Source: Epinephelus fuscoguttatus (lineage: Eukaryota; Chordata; Actinopteri; Perciformes; Serranidae). Taken from it: a DNA stretch of 64,000 nucleotides. This document shows, one piece after another, positions 1 through 12,600 of this stretch. The notes under the pieces were generated by a model. That model was not told where the DNA came from. It searched no databases and saw only the letters and a list, made by a program, of their open reading frames with translations. Numbering within the stretch: the stretch's first letter is position 1; each line of letters opens with the position of its first letter. The stretch covers positions 33,690,322-33,754,321 of the forward strand of contig NC_064753.1 of the NCBI RefSeq assembly GCF_011397635.1. The letters are read 5' to 3'. Made by a program: the position numbers and the translations under genes.

Positions 1-142
1 CGCACCTCCTCCCCTGCGGCCTCTTCCTCCTCCTCCTCCTCCTCCTCCTCCTCCTCTTCCTCTTCATCATCCCCTGCTCCCCACTCTAAGAGCAGCCTGG
101 CCCCGAGCCCCTCAGCACTGGGATCCACCCTCAGCACCTCTG
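1..142 (+). CDS. baz2b: baz2b exon 1 of window (partial), poly-serine N-terminal region
   Basis: The window opens inside this coding exon, so its start is not visible. Frame 1 encodes a run of 17 serines (codons 22-72), ten of them consecutive TCC triplets. A Ser/Pro-rich stretch follows and ends at a GTAAGA donor at 143. The last base completes a Gly codon with exon 2, giving SGRLFGAAGEQPF, which resembles the human stretch CGHLFRTAGDQPF as I recall it. The poly-Ser tract is a microsatellite and is probably length-variable. Confidence 0.8.
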
Positions 143-590
143 GTAAGAAGCACTTTTTCCTCCCTCTGTCGATCTTACATCTCTTGAAAAACCACGTGTG
201 CGCAGGAGAAGAAGAAAAAAATACCAGCACACGTTGCAAAACAGTTTCCATGTAACCATAAAAACACGCCAAATATGGTCACCTTCATGTCTTCGATAGC
301 ATTCAGAATCCTCTTCATTTCTTTACCATGAAAAATGAGTTTCCTCCAGTATTAATTATACAGTTATTTTGCAGCCTGTGTGAATACACCTCTCTCCCAG
401 CTACAAGGATTTTTTTTTCCCTGACAGCTTGGGTTGCAATTGAAAAGCTGCTGCATTAATGAATCCCAAACAATTAGGGGGCTCTTTTGTGTGAGAAACA
501 CACACATGCTTCGCCATGTCTCCTGACAACCTTCAGCTCTCTGGCTCCAGCTGCCTCAGAGTCAGGCTCAGCACGACACTGTGCATGCAT

Positions 591-631
<41 letters not shown>

Positions 632-3600
632 TGAGAGAGAGAGAGAGAAAGAAAGAAAGAGAGAGACCCTCTGCCTGCATGATTTAACATTTGTCAGCCA
701 CTCAGTGTCTAGTCAGCCCTGTCCAGCATCCAGCCTCTTTTCTATGTATTGGTCAAAGCCATTAGGCAAAGAGGAGTGTGTATCTCTGTGTGTATGTGTT
801 TGTATCTCTGTGTGCTTTTCAAATATCCCTTGTGAGAGCGAGTGAATCATTTGCTCATACTCTCTTTCTCCTCATTTCTTTATGTCTTGCTGTTTTTTTC
901 ATAAGACCACTATACGCATACACACACACACAGACACACACTGAGACATACACACACATAAACCAAGATTGCACTGAGCAGGGAATAGCATGCTCTCTAT
1001 GATTGTTGTGTTTTCTGTCTGTTAGGAGAAGAGGAAGAAGGAGAGAGCAAAATAAAGCCCCTTGTTTTGTCCTCCATCTCCTCAGTGTTGCCCCAAAGAA
1101 GAAGCCATTAGGAGCATCTCCTCCTTATGCATTATACATCCCTCTTATCCCTCTGTGCCATTACGTGTGCTCAGATTTTCTAGATAAGCGATTTTGGACT
1201 GAGCGTCAAATGAAATGCTGAGAGGCAGGCTGTTAGCTCAGAACTTCTGCTGTGCTGTGTGGGTATTAAGCAAGCCAATTCTTTTCCGTCTCATACCTTG
1301 TTCATTGTGTGAACTGTAAAGCAAACATATACAGATAATCCAAAAGAGTTAAAGTCGTCTCCTTCGCTTTCCCAGATCATAATTAAAAGGAAAAACATTC
1401 TCAATCAGAACAACAAGAATGTGTCAAGTGTATTGTGTAAGCAGGTAACATCAGCAATTACGTATTGCAGAGATATAGTTTCATCACAGACTGTGAACGC
1501 ATTGATTCCAGGTCCTTTGCCAATGTGCCAATAACACTTAAGTAAAAAAAAAAAAAATCAGAAGAACATATAAATAAGCACGGACTCTGTGTATGTGAGC
1601 GTGTGTGTGTGTGCGCGTGTCATTGATGAGGATATCACTTGGAGAATAAAAGCTGATCGGCGCTTGTAGCGCTCTCTTCTTCTGGGATCAACTCACGGAT
1701 GCAATTAACTTAAATCTGTCTGTGGAAATTTGATTGACTGCAACAAACAACAAATTAATCCCCCTTCGGCAGCATCCAAACATGAAAAAAGCAGGCGGTG
1801 CAGTTTGTCAGAGTGGAGGAAGGATTGAAACAGAATGAGAAAGAGGGCGAGGGAGCGGGAGAGAGACGGAGACACTAGAGTGAGGAAGAGAGAGTAGGTA
1901 ATCCTAGGTATGTCTTTCCCCGTGCTTCTTTCTCGCTTCAAATTTTTAGATTTAATTATTCGCCTTCTGGAAGCATTAATATTGAAAAGGCATTTGCAGA
2001 TGCCTAGAAAGGAAAGGGGTGTGTGGGGGAGAGGTGGGCACCCCAGGCATAAGTGAATGCTGTGGCTGGCCTTTCTGGGGGTTGCATTGCAGTCGTTTAT
2101 CTTCGTATCCGCTAGCTGACGCTGGCAAGGCGGGCTCTACATATTCAGCATATTCTAATGACATTCAAAAGGCAGATTTTGCTGTCTTGTGGCAGAGAGG
2201 GGCCTTGAAGCCAACACAAAGAGCTACACTCTCATACGTCACATTGCCGGCATGCTGGCGAGGCTTTGTTTCTCACCACATAACCACAAACAGTTTGATT
2301 CTCACTTAGAAATAGTCTGCGAGATGCATCTGTAGAGTCATGTTCATTAACGGTCCTCCTCAGTGTTTTAGTATAGAGTATACATAACTGGCCCTACTGT
2401 GTAAAGTCTCCCTCTGGATAATTAGATCCCAGACTGCATCAGTTCAGAAAACACAGCGCTCCGGTGTCACTCTGTTTTACATTTCTGTGGTGTGTGTGCA
2501 AGTGTATAGTAGTTTGACATTTTCATCTACACTGTGCACAACACTTTCCTTTTCTTCAGTCATCACTTTTTTTTGCATGTGTATTAACTGGCTTACGCAG
2601 AGGCATCAAGCAGGCTTGCTCTCCCTTTTCTGGAATAGAAATTGAATTTGCATGAAATATGCTCACACCAAATTGCATCTGACTCTGGGAGGAGGTAATA
2701 CGTGGCAGTCGCCCCTGCCAGAAATGATTGTGCTCAGGAAAACGCTAGACGATGATGATGTTGATGAAGTATTCTTCTGTGCTGAAATTGAATGCCAAAA
2801 AGGATAGAAGGAGGTTAGCTTTTTACACCTTATACACACACTTCTTTTTCTCCCCGACAATATCCAGTCTTTGCCAGAGCGCAGCATATTCTGACACAGT
2901 CTAAACTGACGAAATATCAAGTACACAAGTAGTCATGTGCTGACACTGGATTATGACAGAATGCTCTGTAATTTAAATGCGAATATTTTTGCTGTATAGA
3001 CACGAGCATCACGCCGTAGCAATAGTCAATCTGTCATGCTCAGAAACAGAACGGCTGCCCTTTAAAATTAGGTACAGTGTGCACTCAGTGAAAGCTAAAT
3101 CTGAAGCTAATTCTTACACAAATAGAAGACAGTCGTTCTGTATTTAATTCTTCTATAGTCAGGTGGATAAGAAGCGACACCTTCAAAAGCTGTTTAAATC
3201 TAGTTTTTACACCCCGTCGGTCCCTACATGAAAAGAGCTCAGCGAGGTAATTTGAGAACAATGTTCTCAGTCTACACAAATAAACATATACAAAACTCAC
3301 AGTAGGGCAACGAGTTGTGCTAAAGGTGCAATAAACAACTGTCATAGCAGCTGTACGCTAGTGTCAAACTGCACTGTATGGAAGAAAAGATGTTTTAAAT
3401 ATGTGCAAAAAGTAAAATGAAGTCAGAAGTGAGTATTTTTAGACTCTAGAGTTCAAAGCAAAATTCACCTCCTGTATGAAATTCATCTTTTAATCCTGTG
3501 ATATAGGACTGTTTAGTCAGTGTCTAAAACTGAAACAGTAGCTTGAAACAACAATTAAATACAACTATCAACAGGAAAATGTGCGATTTTAAGAATAAAC

Positions 3601-6600
3601 TCAAACACTGTCTGATGTGTGAATGAATCAGCATCCTATTTACAGTACAAAGAAGCAGTCTTTATTTTTTGTGTTTGAGGATTTGATGGAAACTCGAAGG
3701 CTGAAATGTCAAAAATCCTACAAACAGAATGTCTCTATTTTTTTTTTTTTTTTTTTTTACACAACACAAGAGATTGTGTGTTTACTAAAAGTTGAGAACA
3801 AATCTTCACTTGTTGCTATGCATCACTGGCCAGTGTGTTATTATACACAACTTTGGAAAATATTTGAACACGTCTTCCTTGGTTTGGATCTCTCTCAGGC
3901 CGTCTGTTTGGAGCAGCAGGAGAGCAGCCCTTCATTGGCTCCACATTGTCAAGTGCCTTCCCTCTGGTCAACCACCCAGCCTTCGGAGCCCTCTACACTG
4001 CCGGAGCAGGCAGGCCTGAGTTTGGAGGCCTGGGTTCCCTGGGCATGTCAGCTGCTCTGGCTGCCCACCCCCAGCTAGGAGCTCTCTCTGGTAAGAACGG
4101 GACTTTTAATTTTAGGCAAGAATTGGCCAAATGGGAATGCATCTTTAATTGTCTCCTACTCTCCTCTCCTCTCCTAACAGAGTGGTGGCGAGCTGCTGAA
4201 GCCCATGGACGGGGAGCTGCTGCCTTTCTCCCCTCTTTCATTGGCTTCCCTCCATTCTTCACCCCCCACATTCAGCCCAACCACAGCGCCAGTCCTGTTC
4301 AGATCAGGATGCCCGGCAAGAATAGCCATGGCTCACCTAAAGGTACCGGAGCGCCCCTTCACTGATGCTCACAGTTACATTGCATACACAGAAATTTTGG
4401 TTATCATAATAGAATCATAGCAGGATTTATAGCAGGAACATTTCAATTTGTTTTAAATGAAACATAAATATATCCATATTGCCATATTGCATGTGTTCTG
4501 TGAGTGTTGAAGTATGTGAAATAATTGACTACTTTTCTAAGAGGTAATGACATTTTCTATCCCTCCTATCCGACCATCTCTATCTGTGTGTGTTCTTCTT
4601 TCTCAACCTAAATCCACTTTGCCCTCTGATGAGATTTCTCCTTTTCAAGACAGATTTAATGACTTTCAGTCCTCACTTAGTGATTCTGTCAACCTCTCTC
4701 TCCCTCTCTTCCCCCCGTGTTCCTTCCCGTAATCTCAGTTTCTTGCACTCTTTTAATTTCGCAGTATCTTTTAATTTATCTTTTATTATGTAAACCAGTC
4801 ATGTTGGGCTTGTGCCTCGCGCAGCCAGCATGTTTGATGAGATACATGTATAAGTCAATGTTTTTATTAGCCTTATTCCATTCCGCAGTTAGTTCCAGAT
4901 ATATTTCATTATCCTAAAGTTCGCCGTAAAGATGGAGCCGATTGCTAATATGGTGGATCTGGTTTGTGTTTTCCAGGGGTGAACGGGGCAGTGAATGGCA
5001 GCGGGGTCTGTCCTCCCACCACACAATCAGGGAGCTTTTCCGCGAGTCCGGCTCCTGTTCAGGCATCGACCAAGCCAACCAAAAATTCAGACCCCTCTAA
5101 CAGTCACCGTAGCAGCCCTCAGAGCAATCCGGCAGAGTTGGTGGAAAAGCCGATCCACAAACCTAAAGAGAAGGTCAGTGCTGAGATTTTGTTTACTCCT
5201 CAGTTTGAGAAGAGGTGACACATGAAACGCACACGTCATGCATCACACAGTGACGCTGATTCTTCTTGTTTTTCCCTTTCGACTCAGAAGCCACGGAGGA
5301 AGCCAGCAGACACTTGTGTGGCGAGCAACAGTGAGTCAGGCACATCCTCAGACAGCTCAAGTGACGGGTCCCTCAGCAGTGATCTAGAAGACCTAGCAGA
5401 GGATGACGAAGACGACGATGATGACGATGAGGATGACGAAGAAGAGGACAAACAGAGTGAATTATCAGACTCTGAGAAGCGGATAAAGAAGAAAACAAAG
5501 GTAAAGAAGAAGAATTTACAGAGACAACGGGATCTGTTTTTGCAACGTACTCTCTTACAGAGGTTTGATGATATCTCACGAATTAGTGCCCCAAATATGA
5601 TGTTAAGTACTTTATTTCAAGTCACTTTGTTTATGTTTAGGAAAATAAAGTTACTTTGGACAAGTTAAGAAAAAGTAAGATGGTTGGGCATCTTTAGAAT
5701 CAGGCAAATAACATTACGCAGCTTAGGTTAAGGAAAAGAAACACGGTGACAATTTACATAAAATAAGTCAACGTTCACTTGGTTTCACGCATTTCTTAAC
5801 ACCAGTCTGGGGGTAAGCCCTGCGTTTTGTGACCCAGTGTCCCTCCTTACAACTACTTCTTTACTCCCATCAGTGCACTGGTCATGTGATCAAAGCCTAC
5901 CAAAACAAGTGGTTTACACACAAATTACTGGCTCATGATCATGTGGGATATATGTGAGTTTTGATGTATTGCTTTTTGTAGGTATATGCAAGAACAGCCT
6001 GGTTTTTATGCAGGTTCAAAGCAATAAGCCAGTAAAATAGTGCCTAAAATGTTGAATAAATTAATCTAAATGACCCTGAGGCTATACTTTGTTTAACCAG
6101 TCCTTTTATTTCCTTCCCAGGTTTTGGTACCAAGCACTGGAACTGCAAAGACTGACAGATCACTTTCTGGGGAGCCTCATGACAAGAAGGACACCCAGCC
6201 CCAGAAGGTCCCCTCCAACCCCCCAATCCTCGTGCCCTTACCCTGCTCTGCCTCCCCTCCTGCCTTGTCCCAAACCTCACCACTGGCCCTGCACAGCTCC
6301 AGGTCCCGGACAGAGGGCCCACAGCAACACTTCAGTGTGATCCAGTCCACTGGCCTGGCTGCTAACTCAAAGCCCTTGGCACTCCTCTCTCAGCCCCGTA
6401 GGGAGTCTTCGCCATCTTCTTCCCCCATAGCCCTCACCACATCTCCAAAGGCGCTTTCCAGCACTGCCTCTCCCAAACCCCCCAAACTGCTGCCCTCCTC
6501 CTCCCCCCAGCACCTGCCCCTCTCCCTCTGCTCCTCCCCAAAGCCCCTCTCCGTCCCGTCTCCACCACGCTCGACTCTCCCGCTGTCTACCTCCCCAAAA

Positions 6601-9600
6601 TCTTTTGGTTTGACCTCATCTGTGACAAGCTCCCAGAAGTCCCTGAAGCCACCTCGGCGTAGTGTTCCTGGCTCTGCCAAAACCAACAAAAGGAAACAGC
6701 TGGAAGCTTCACTCGCGCAAATCAATGAGTTTAGGCTCAAACAGGTAAGCCAACCTGATAACCATATCCACTCAAATGACATACAGTTCTTTGTATAAAC
6801 GCAGTAGTGTTGTCAGGTGCAATTCCTTGGAAAATATCAATATTTGATATCATTTTTGATACCATACAAGCATACAAGTTAAAAATGTTATTGATTATTG
6901 GTTAGTTGCAGAGAAAAGCAGAATGACTGTAGTCAACATTAACAATAAGAGAGCGCAAGAAAGCACAGCTGTCTCAGGTGCATCAATACTGCAGAAAATG
7001 AGTACTGAAACCATTTAAAATATTCAGAAATGATATGTGTCGATAAGTCTTCATGTTTGACAACACTAATACACAGTATGCTGTGAGATGTGGTTAAGAT
7101 AAATATGGCTGCAGTCAGCTTTAGTTAACAAAGTTATTCCTAACAAATTGACAGTTATTAATTAACCCACTGGAATATTTCTCTCTTTTTTTATTATTAC
7201 CAAACAATAACCAGCACCTCTTTTAATTCGGTGGCCATTTGCTGTATTTATTTAACCCAAGAACCAAGCAGCCACAGAGCTGCTGCTAGTGAAGCTGAGC
7301 ACTCAATTTAAAAATGAAAACACAACACTGACTATTGCAGTTTCTTATTTGCGAGAGGCTGGGATTTTGTATCAGTGGGAAACACGTTCCAAAGGGCCTC
7401 TTTAAAATTATAACATGGCCTCAAGCAAACTCTAACAACCGCAGTCGGACATCAGAGACAATCTTTGTTTTGTATAGTTGATTTAGGAGGCAGTACTTGT
7501 TTGAGTAAACTGGGACTGGACATAGAAAAACAGCCAGACATCTAAGATATTCAAATGTTTCTATTCATAGATTTGCTGTGACTGTCAGCTGTCATTGTCT
7601 ACTGTGGTTAATATTTGTACGGATAGGTAATTAGTGCTGTGTAATGAACACTAGGAATGTTCAAACATGCACTCAGCAACCATTTGTCACTGATGTCCTT
7701 CAACTTTGTAGGAAGCCTTTAGTCCCTTGCACAAAGTAGCAGGGTGAATTTAGTTCTTACTTTAGATTATGTACTTTACTGCTTTATTTGATGAACAGTT
7801 GTAGGTATTTTTGTGGCTCAAGTTAGCTCTCTCTCTACTCCTGTGGATTAAAGTGTCCGTCAAACTGACTACATTTACATGCACAAAATATTACCATTTT
7901 CCAAAAAAGACAATATTCCTACTAAGCTTGTTTCCATGGCTAATGAAAATGAATATTCCACTAATATTCCTGTTTACATGCAGCCATTATACTCTGATTA
8001 ACATGCCCTAACATGTCATTTATCACGTCAAAATGGAAAAGTGGAATGGCTACAGCTTGTGCTTTTCCACCAGCGGCAGACTTAGTTGACCGTGCGAACA
8101 CAGCCTGCCTCTTTGATTCCTTCAACCACCTAATTGAAAAAGTTGGCATTGTGAAATTTGTGCATATCCAAAAACCTGTTGATATCCAAGTATCCTTTTA
8201 TAATGTTTAGAAGTAGGTGTGTTTCCCCATTTGACCAGAAATGTGGGCTTTACTTTTGGGCATGCATCTATACCTCAGCCTTGCAAACTGGAGGTGGTGT
8301 GTTTAAAAGACAACGTTATGCAGAGAGACCTTGCACACTGAGTCTGATGCATTTTCTAGTCACCTATTTGGCTGTAGCCACTCTCTTCCCATGTCTTGCA
8401 TTTGGCACTGTGGCAACATTAATGGACTAAGCTTCCTTCCTCCCTGTCTCCACACTTTGGCCCTCTCTCTGTCTGTGTGCAGTACTCTTCCGACGACCCG
8501 TTCATCTGTCCTGTTACGGATGTGTCCTGCTACCACATTCTCATCCCCACTGCTTGGTCAATAAAATCTCTGAAGTCTCGGATGGATGCGCAAAAAATAC
8601 AGAAAAATCTTACCTGTTCTGAAAACTTTAACAACATTGATTTCAGAATATTGTCACATTTGGAATAGTAGTGGAATATTAGTGTGCATGTAAACAGACC
8701 CACAGTCCAAGCAAGTAGTTTAACCTTAGAGCTGCTGTCCAAATATGTTGCATCAAGATTGAACTTTCTGTCATACATAGCTCATTAAGCCCTGTGATCT
8801 CTGTTTTGTCGTGGTTTTCTGTGTGTTTTCTTTGTTAAAACCGATTTTGGCTGATTTACACTGATCACAAACAGTGGTTGTTCTGCCGCTGCAAAGTCGA
8901 GCCTGTTGATAAAATGGTTAATGATTTTAGTTTCATTACCATTCTGAAGCACACTGTGTCTGCACATGTGCCACTGTATTATTTATGCCTTTCATCCGTT
9001 CAGATAAAATGCTATAAAAATTGACATTTTTCTTTGCTTTTACTACACAAATTCCCTTTCTTCAGATGAAATATGAATGGGAGCACAATAATCAATAAGC
9101 TAAACCTTTTAAGATCAGCTTATTCTGTGAAAATCATTTCCCCTTTCCTGTTTTACCAGTATAGAGAAGTTTACAACGAGCTAAATTCCCCCTGTGGTTT
9201 CAGCACTGTTACTGTATTTCATGGTCTGTGAAATTGATTTGTTTCACTTCATATCACATCCAGTTGAAAGTGCAACGTTAAAGTCTAACCTGCCTTTGCT
9301 TAAACACAGATTGAACAAAACTTGTCATCAGTGTAAAAAAAAAAAAAGGCAAACATGCCCAGCTGCATGATGATAATGATGATGGAGCTTTTCGAATGTG
9401 CAGACAAGTAATTACAATTTTAGAGAGATACTCAGAGTCTCTTTTTGTGAACTTGGCCGAGTACAATGCCTTTGGTTATTGCATTTATGTTCTTTTTGTT
9501 TCCCAGAAAGGAGCTTAGACACAGTTAACTGTACCAGTGTTCGGCATTGTAGTTTTGTCACCTGCTCAAACAATCAACAGTGATGCGAACTGACAGCTAG

Positions 9601-12600
9601 AGCAACTCCACTTTGTCCTATTTCTTTTCTACTTTTTTTCCCTAACCTTTCTTTGTTCCTCCCATTCTGCCTTTCCCTCTCCCTCCCTCCCCCTGACTCC
9701 CTGCTTCTCCTTGTTCTCTCCCTCTCTCCTCCTCCTCTATTCCCAGACTCTCATGTCCCAAGGGCAGACGTTCCCAGCTGAGCTAAAGAAGCAGCAGCAG
9801 GGGCCAAACAAGTCTCCCAAGAGGACGTCTCTGTCTTCATCGCCATTGCCACCCGCTCCGCCTCCTCCACCCCAGAACAATCACTCCAACCTTTTCCTCT
9901 CGAGTGCCCTGCTGGGGCTCCCTGAACCTCACCATCCCAATGGAGTCATCCAAAGCATCACTCAGGACGCACCTTTGGCCCTCATCACCAAACCTCGCAA
10001 AGACTCTGCCTCTCAAGGCAAGTCCCCTCAGTGCGACTCCGATGCTGGGGCAATGCCTGTCAATCTGAGCACAGGTGCGAGCAGGACCCAAGCAACTGCC
10101 CAGGCTGGGCCTCCGTCACAGCCCTCCACTACCTCACCCCATGCCACAGGCCATGGATCCAGAAAGAACAAGACCCCCAAGGGTAAGGGACAGACACCTG
10201 GGCTGGGACAGGGACAAGGACAAGGACAGGGACAGGGACAGGGACAAGCAGACCCTTTAGCTGCCTGGAAGGGCTTCTCTCAAAACCATCTGGTACAATC
10301 TCTGGTAGATTTGTTTCGTGGAGGAGAGCCCGGGATCGGGATTCCTGGAGTTAGTATCCCTGGAGTTGGAATTCCTGGAGTGGGGATCCCTGGGACGTGT
10401 AACCCCACAGCTGGTCTCCCAGCTAACAAAGAATCTGACGACTCTGGAGATGACGACGATGATGAGGATGACGACCTTGAAGAGGAGGAGGAAGATGAAG
10501 AGGACTCAGATGATAGTCTGTCAGGTTTGTACCTTCTATGCACAGGAGTATAAGTAGCTTTCGCAATTGAAAGGGGACCTACTATGCTAATTTTCAGGGT
10601 CATACTTGTATTTTGGGTTTGTACTAGAACATGTTAACATGCTTTAATAGGCCAAAAACTTTGTATTGTCCTCATACTGTCTGTGCCGGAACACCTGTAT
10701 TCACCCTTTGTCCAAGACGCTCTGTTTTAGCACCTGTATCTTTCAACCCCCTTCCCAAAAAAGCCCAGTCAGTCTGTTACAGAATGATGGCGTGTTCCAC
10801 TTGCAGTGAGAAGTCAGAATTTCTGAGTTTCCCATCAGAAATTTTAACTGGAACATCCCAAAGATGGATTTCTGACTCAGAAAGTTGAAAGAACCTCATC
10901 AAGCCTGACCTGAAAAATCCAAGATGGCTGCTCCACGCATCAACAGTAGTGAAAGCTGTACCAATATACTGTTTATCAGCACTTCTGTCTTATTTGTGTC
11001 TCATTAAATCAGTCATACACACAGTACTGTCCACCTTCTAACTGTAGACATATTGCTACAGTGTTTGTATGCACAAAATATACCATCATGCATTACTATC
11101 ACCTGTTACTGCTAACAATGGCTAACCTGGCTAAAACTGTTTGGTTGTTTGACTTGTTGTACTTTAACACAGTCAACTAAGGTATGACATCATTCCCAGC
11201 TCAAACGTGATTTCTGAGGACAAATAAACATGACTGTATTTGAGGACAGTGACACTTCTACTGTGGAAAATCACCAATAAAACTTGTAAACACAACGGAC
11301 ATGTTCCGACAGGAATATGATCTGAAATCTGTGAGAGATTAAAAACGGCGACAGACAAGTTTACATGTTTATCTTACATTAGCACGCAGCTACATGTAGC
11401 AGTCTAGGCTACATAATGTAAACACGTGCAGTAGCATGCCTGGAGCAGATGACTAAGTAAAGAAATCTGTCGCAAGATGACATCATCATGTCTCGAAAGT
11501 AAAAGACAACTTTGGAAACAGTATTCAGAGGGGTCTGAAGCCGGAGGTTGTTGCTCACAGGGGTTACTTCTACATACTTTTACCTTATTGTTGTAACATT
11601 TTAGCCACGTTTATTAAGAACATCCAACATTAAAACATTATATGTATAACAGAAAATAAGAAAAAGCATAATAGGTCCCCTTAAATCAGGGCTAATTTTA
11701 TGTTTCAATTACTCTTCTGATTATTTTCTCTATTGGTCAATCATCCCATCTATAAAATGTCAAAATAATGAAAAGTGGCCATCACAATTTCACAAAGTCC
11801 AAGGCGATGTCATTGAATCGCTTGATATGTCCGTCCTAAAACCTAAAAATGTAACAGTAAAAGGTATACTATGCAGGATTCTCAGTTACTATTTGTAAAC
11901 ACACTTGCCAGCAAAAGTGAAAATAAAACTCATCCCTAGTTTGGTGTTTCACCGAGCTATTTTTGCAATGTGTCTCTTGGATACCTGCTGACTCTGATAT
12001 GGCACCTGGTTGCTTCCTTTTTAAAAATCTCCGACCTTACCTGAATGGTGTGGGGGTACACGCCCTTAAACGTCCTGATCGACGGCCGAGTCTCTGCAGA
12101 AAAATACACTGCCACATGCTTCTAGTGGGTCCTAAGCGATGATTGAGAGGGATTCCTTCTGTGTGAGTCTGTACATTTTTTAAGAAATATTAACAGTTAA
12201 TTGAAGCATTGATGGGGAGTTAATGAGAGACGAGGGCATTTTATGAAACATGAGTTTTCAGTCGATGCAGCTAAGATAACATAACAGTTAGCCACTTTGT
12301 TTGGATGCAGGTTACAGTGACATTACTCACAATCCGACCTTACCTGAATGGTGTGGGGGTACACGCCCATAAACGTCCTGAACACAGAAAATAAGAAAAT
12401 ACAACAGACGGCTGAGTCTCTGCAGAAAAATACACTGCCACACGCTTCTAGTGGGTCCTAAGCGATGATTGAGAGGGATTGTTTCTGTGTGAGTCTATAC
12501 ATTTTTTTAGGAAAATCCTGCATAGTTTATCTTTAACTATCACATAAGACAACGAAAAGCAGCAAATCCTCACAACTTAGAAGCAAAGTTGTGTATTTTT

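Noticed and set aside
474..1002. Open frames with His/Thr or Val/Cys repeats in the first intron
   Set aside because: They are translations of the (TG)n/(GA)n microsatellite and of CA-rich sequence; no splice context and no family resemblance.
8477..8570. A possible exon after TGTGTGCAG encoding YSSDDPFICPVTDVSCYH
   Set aside because: It lies inside the inverted-repeat element at 7871-8696, has no fitting donor or BAZ2B counterpart, and exons 6 and 7 already join in frame without it.
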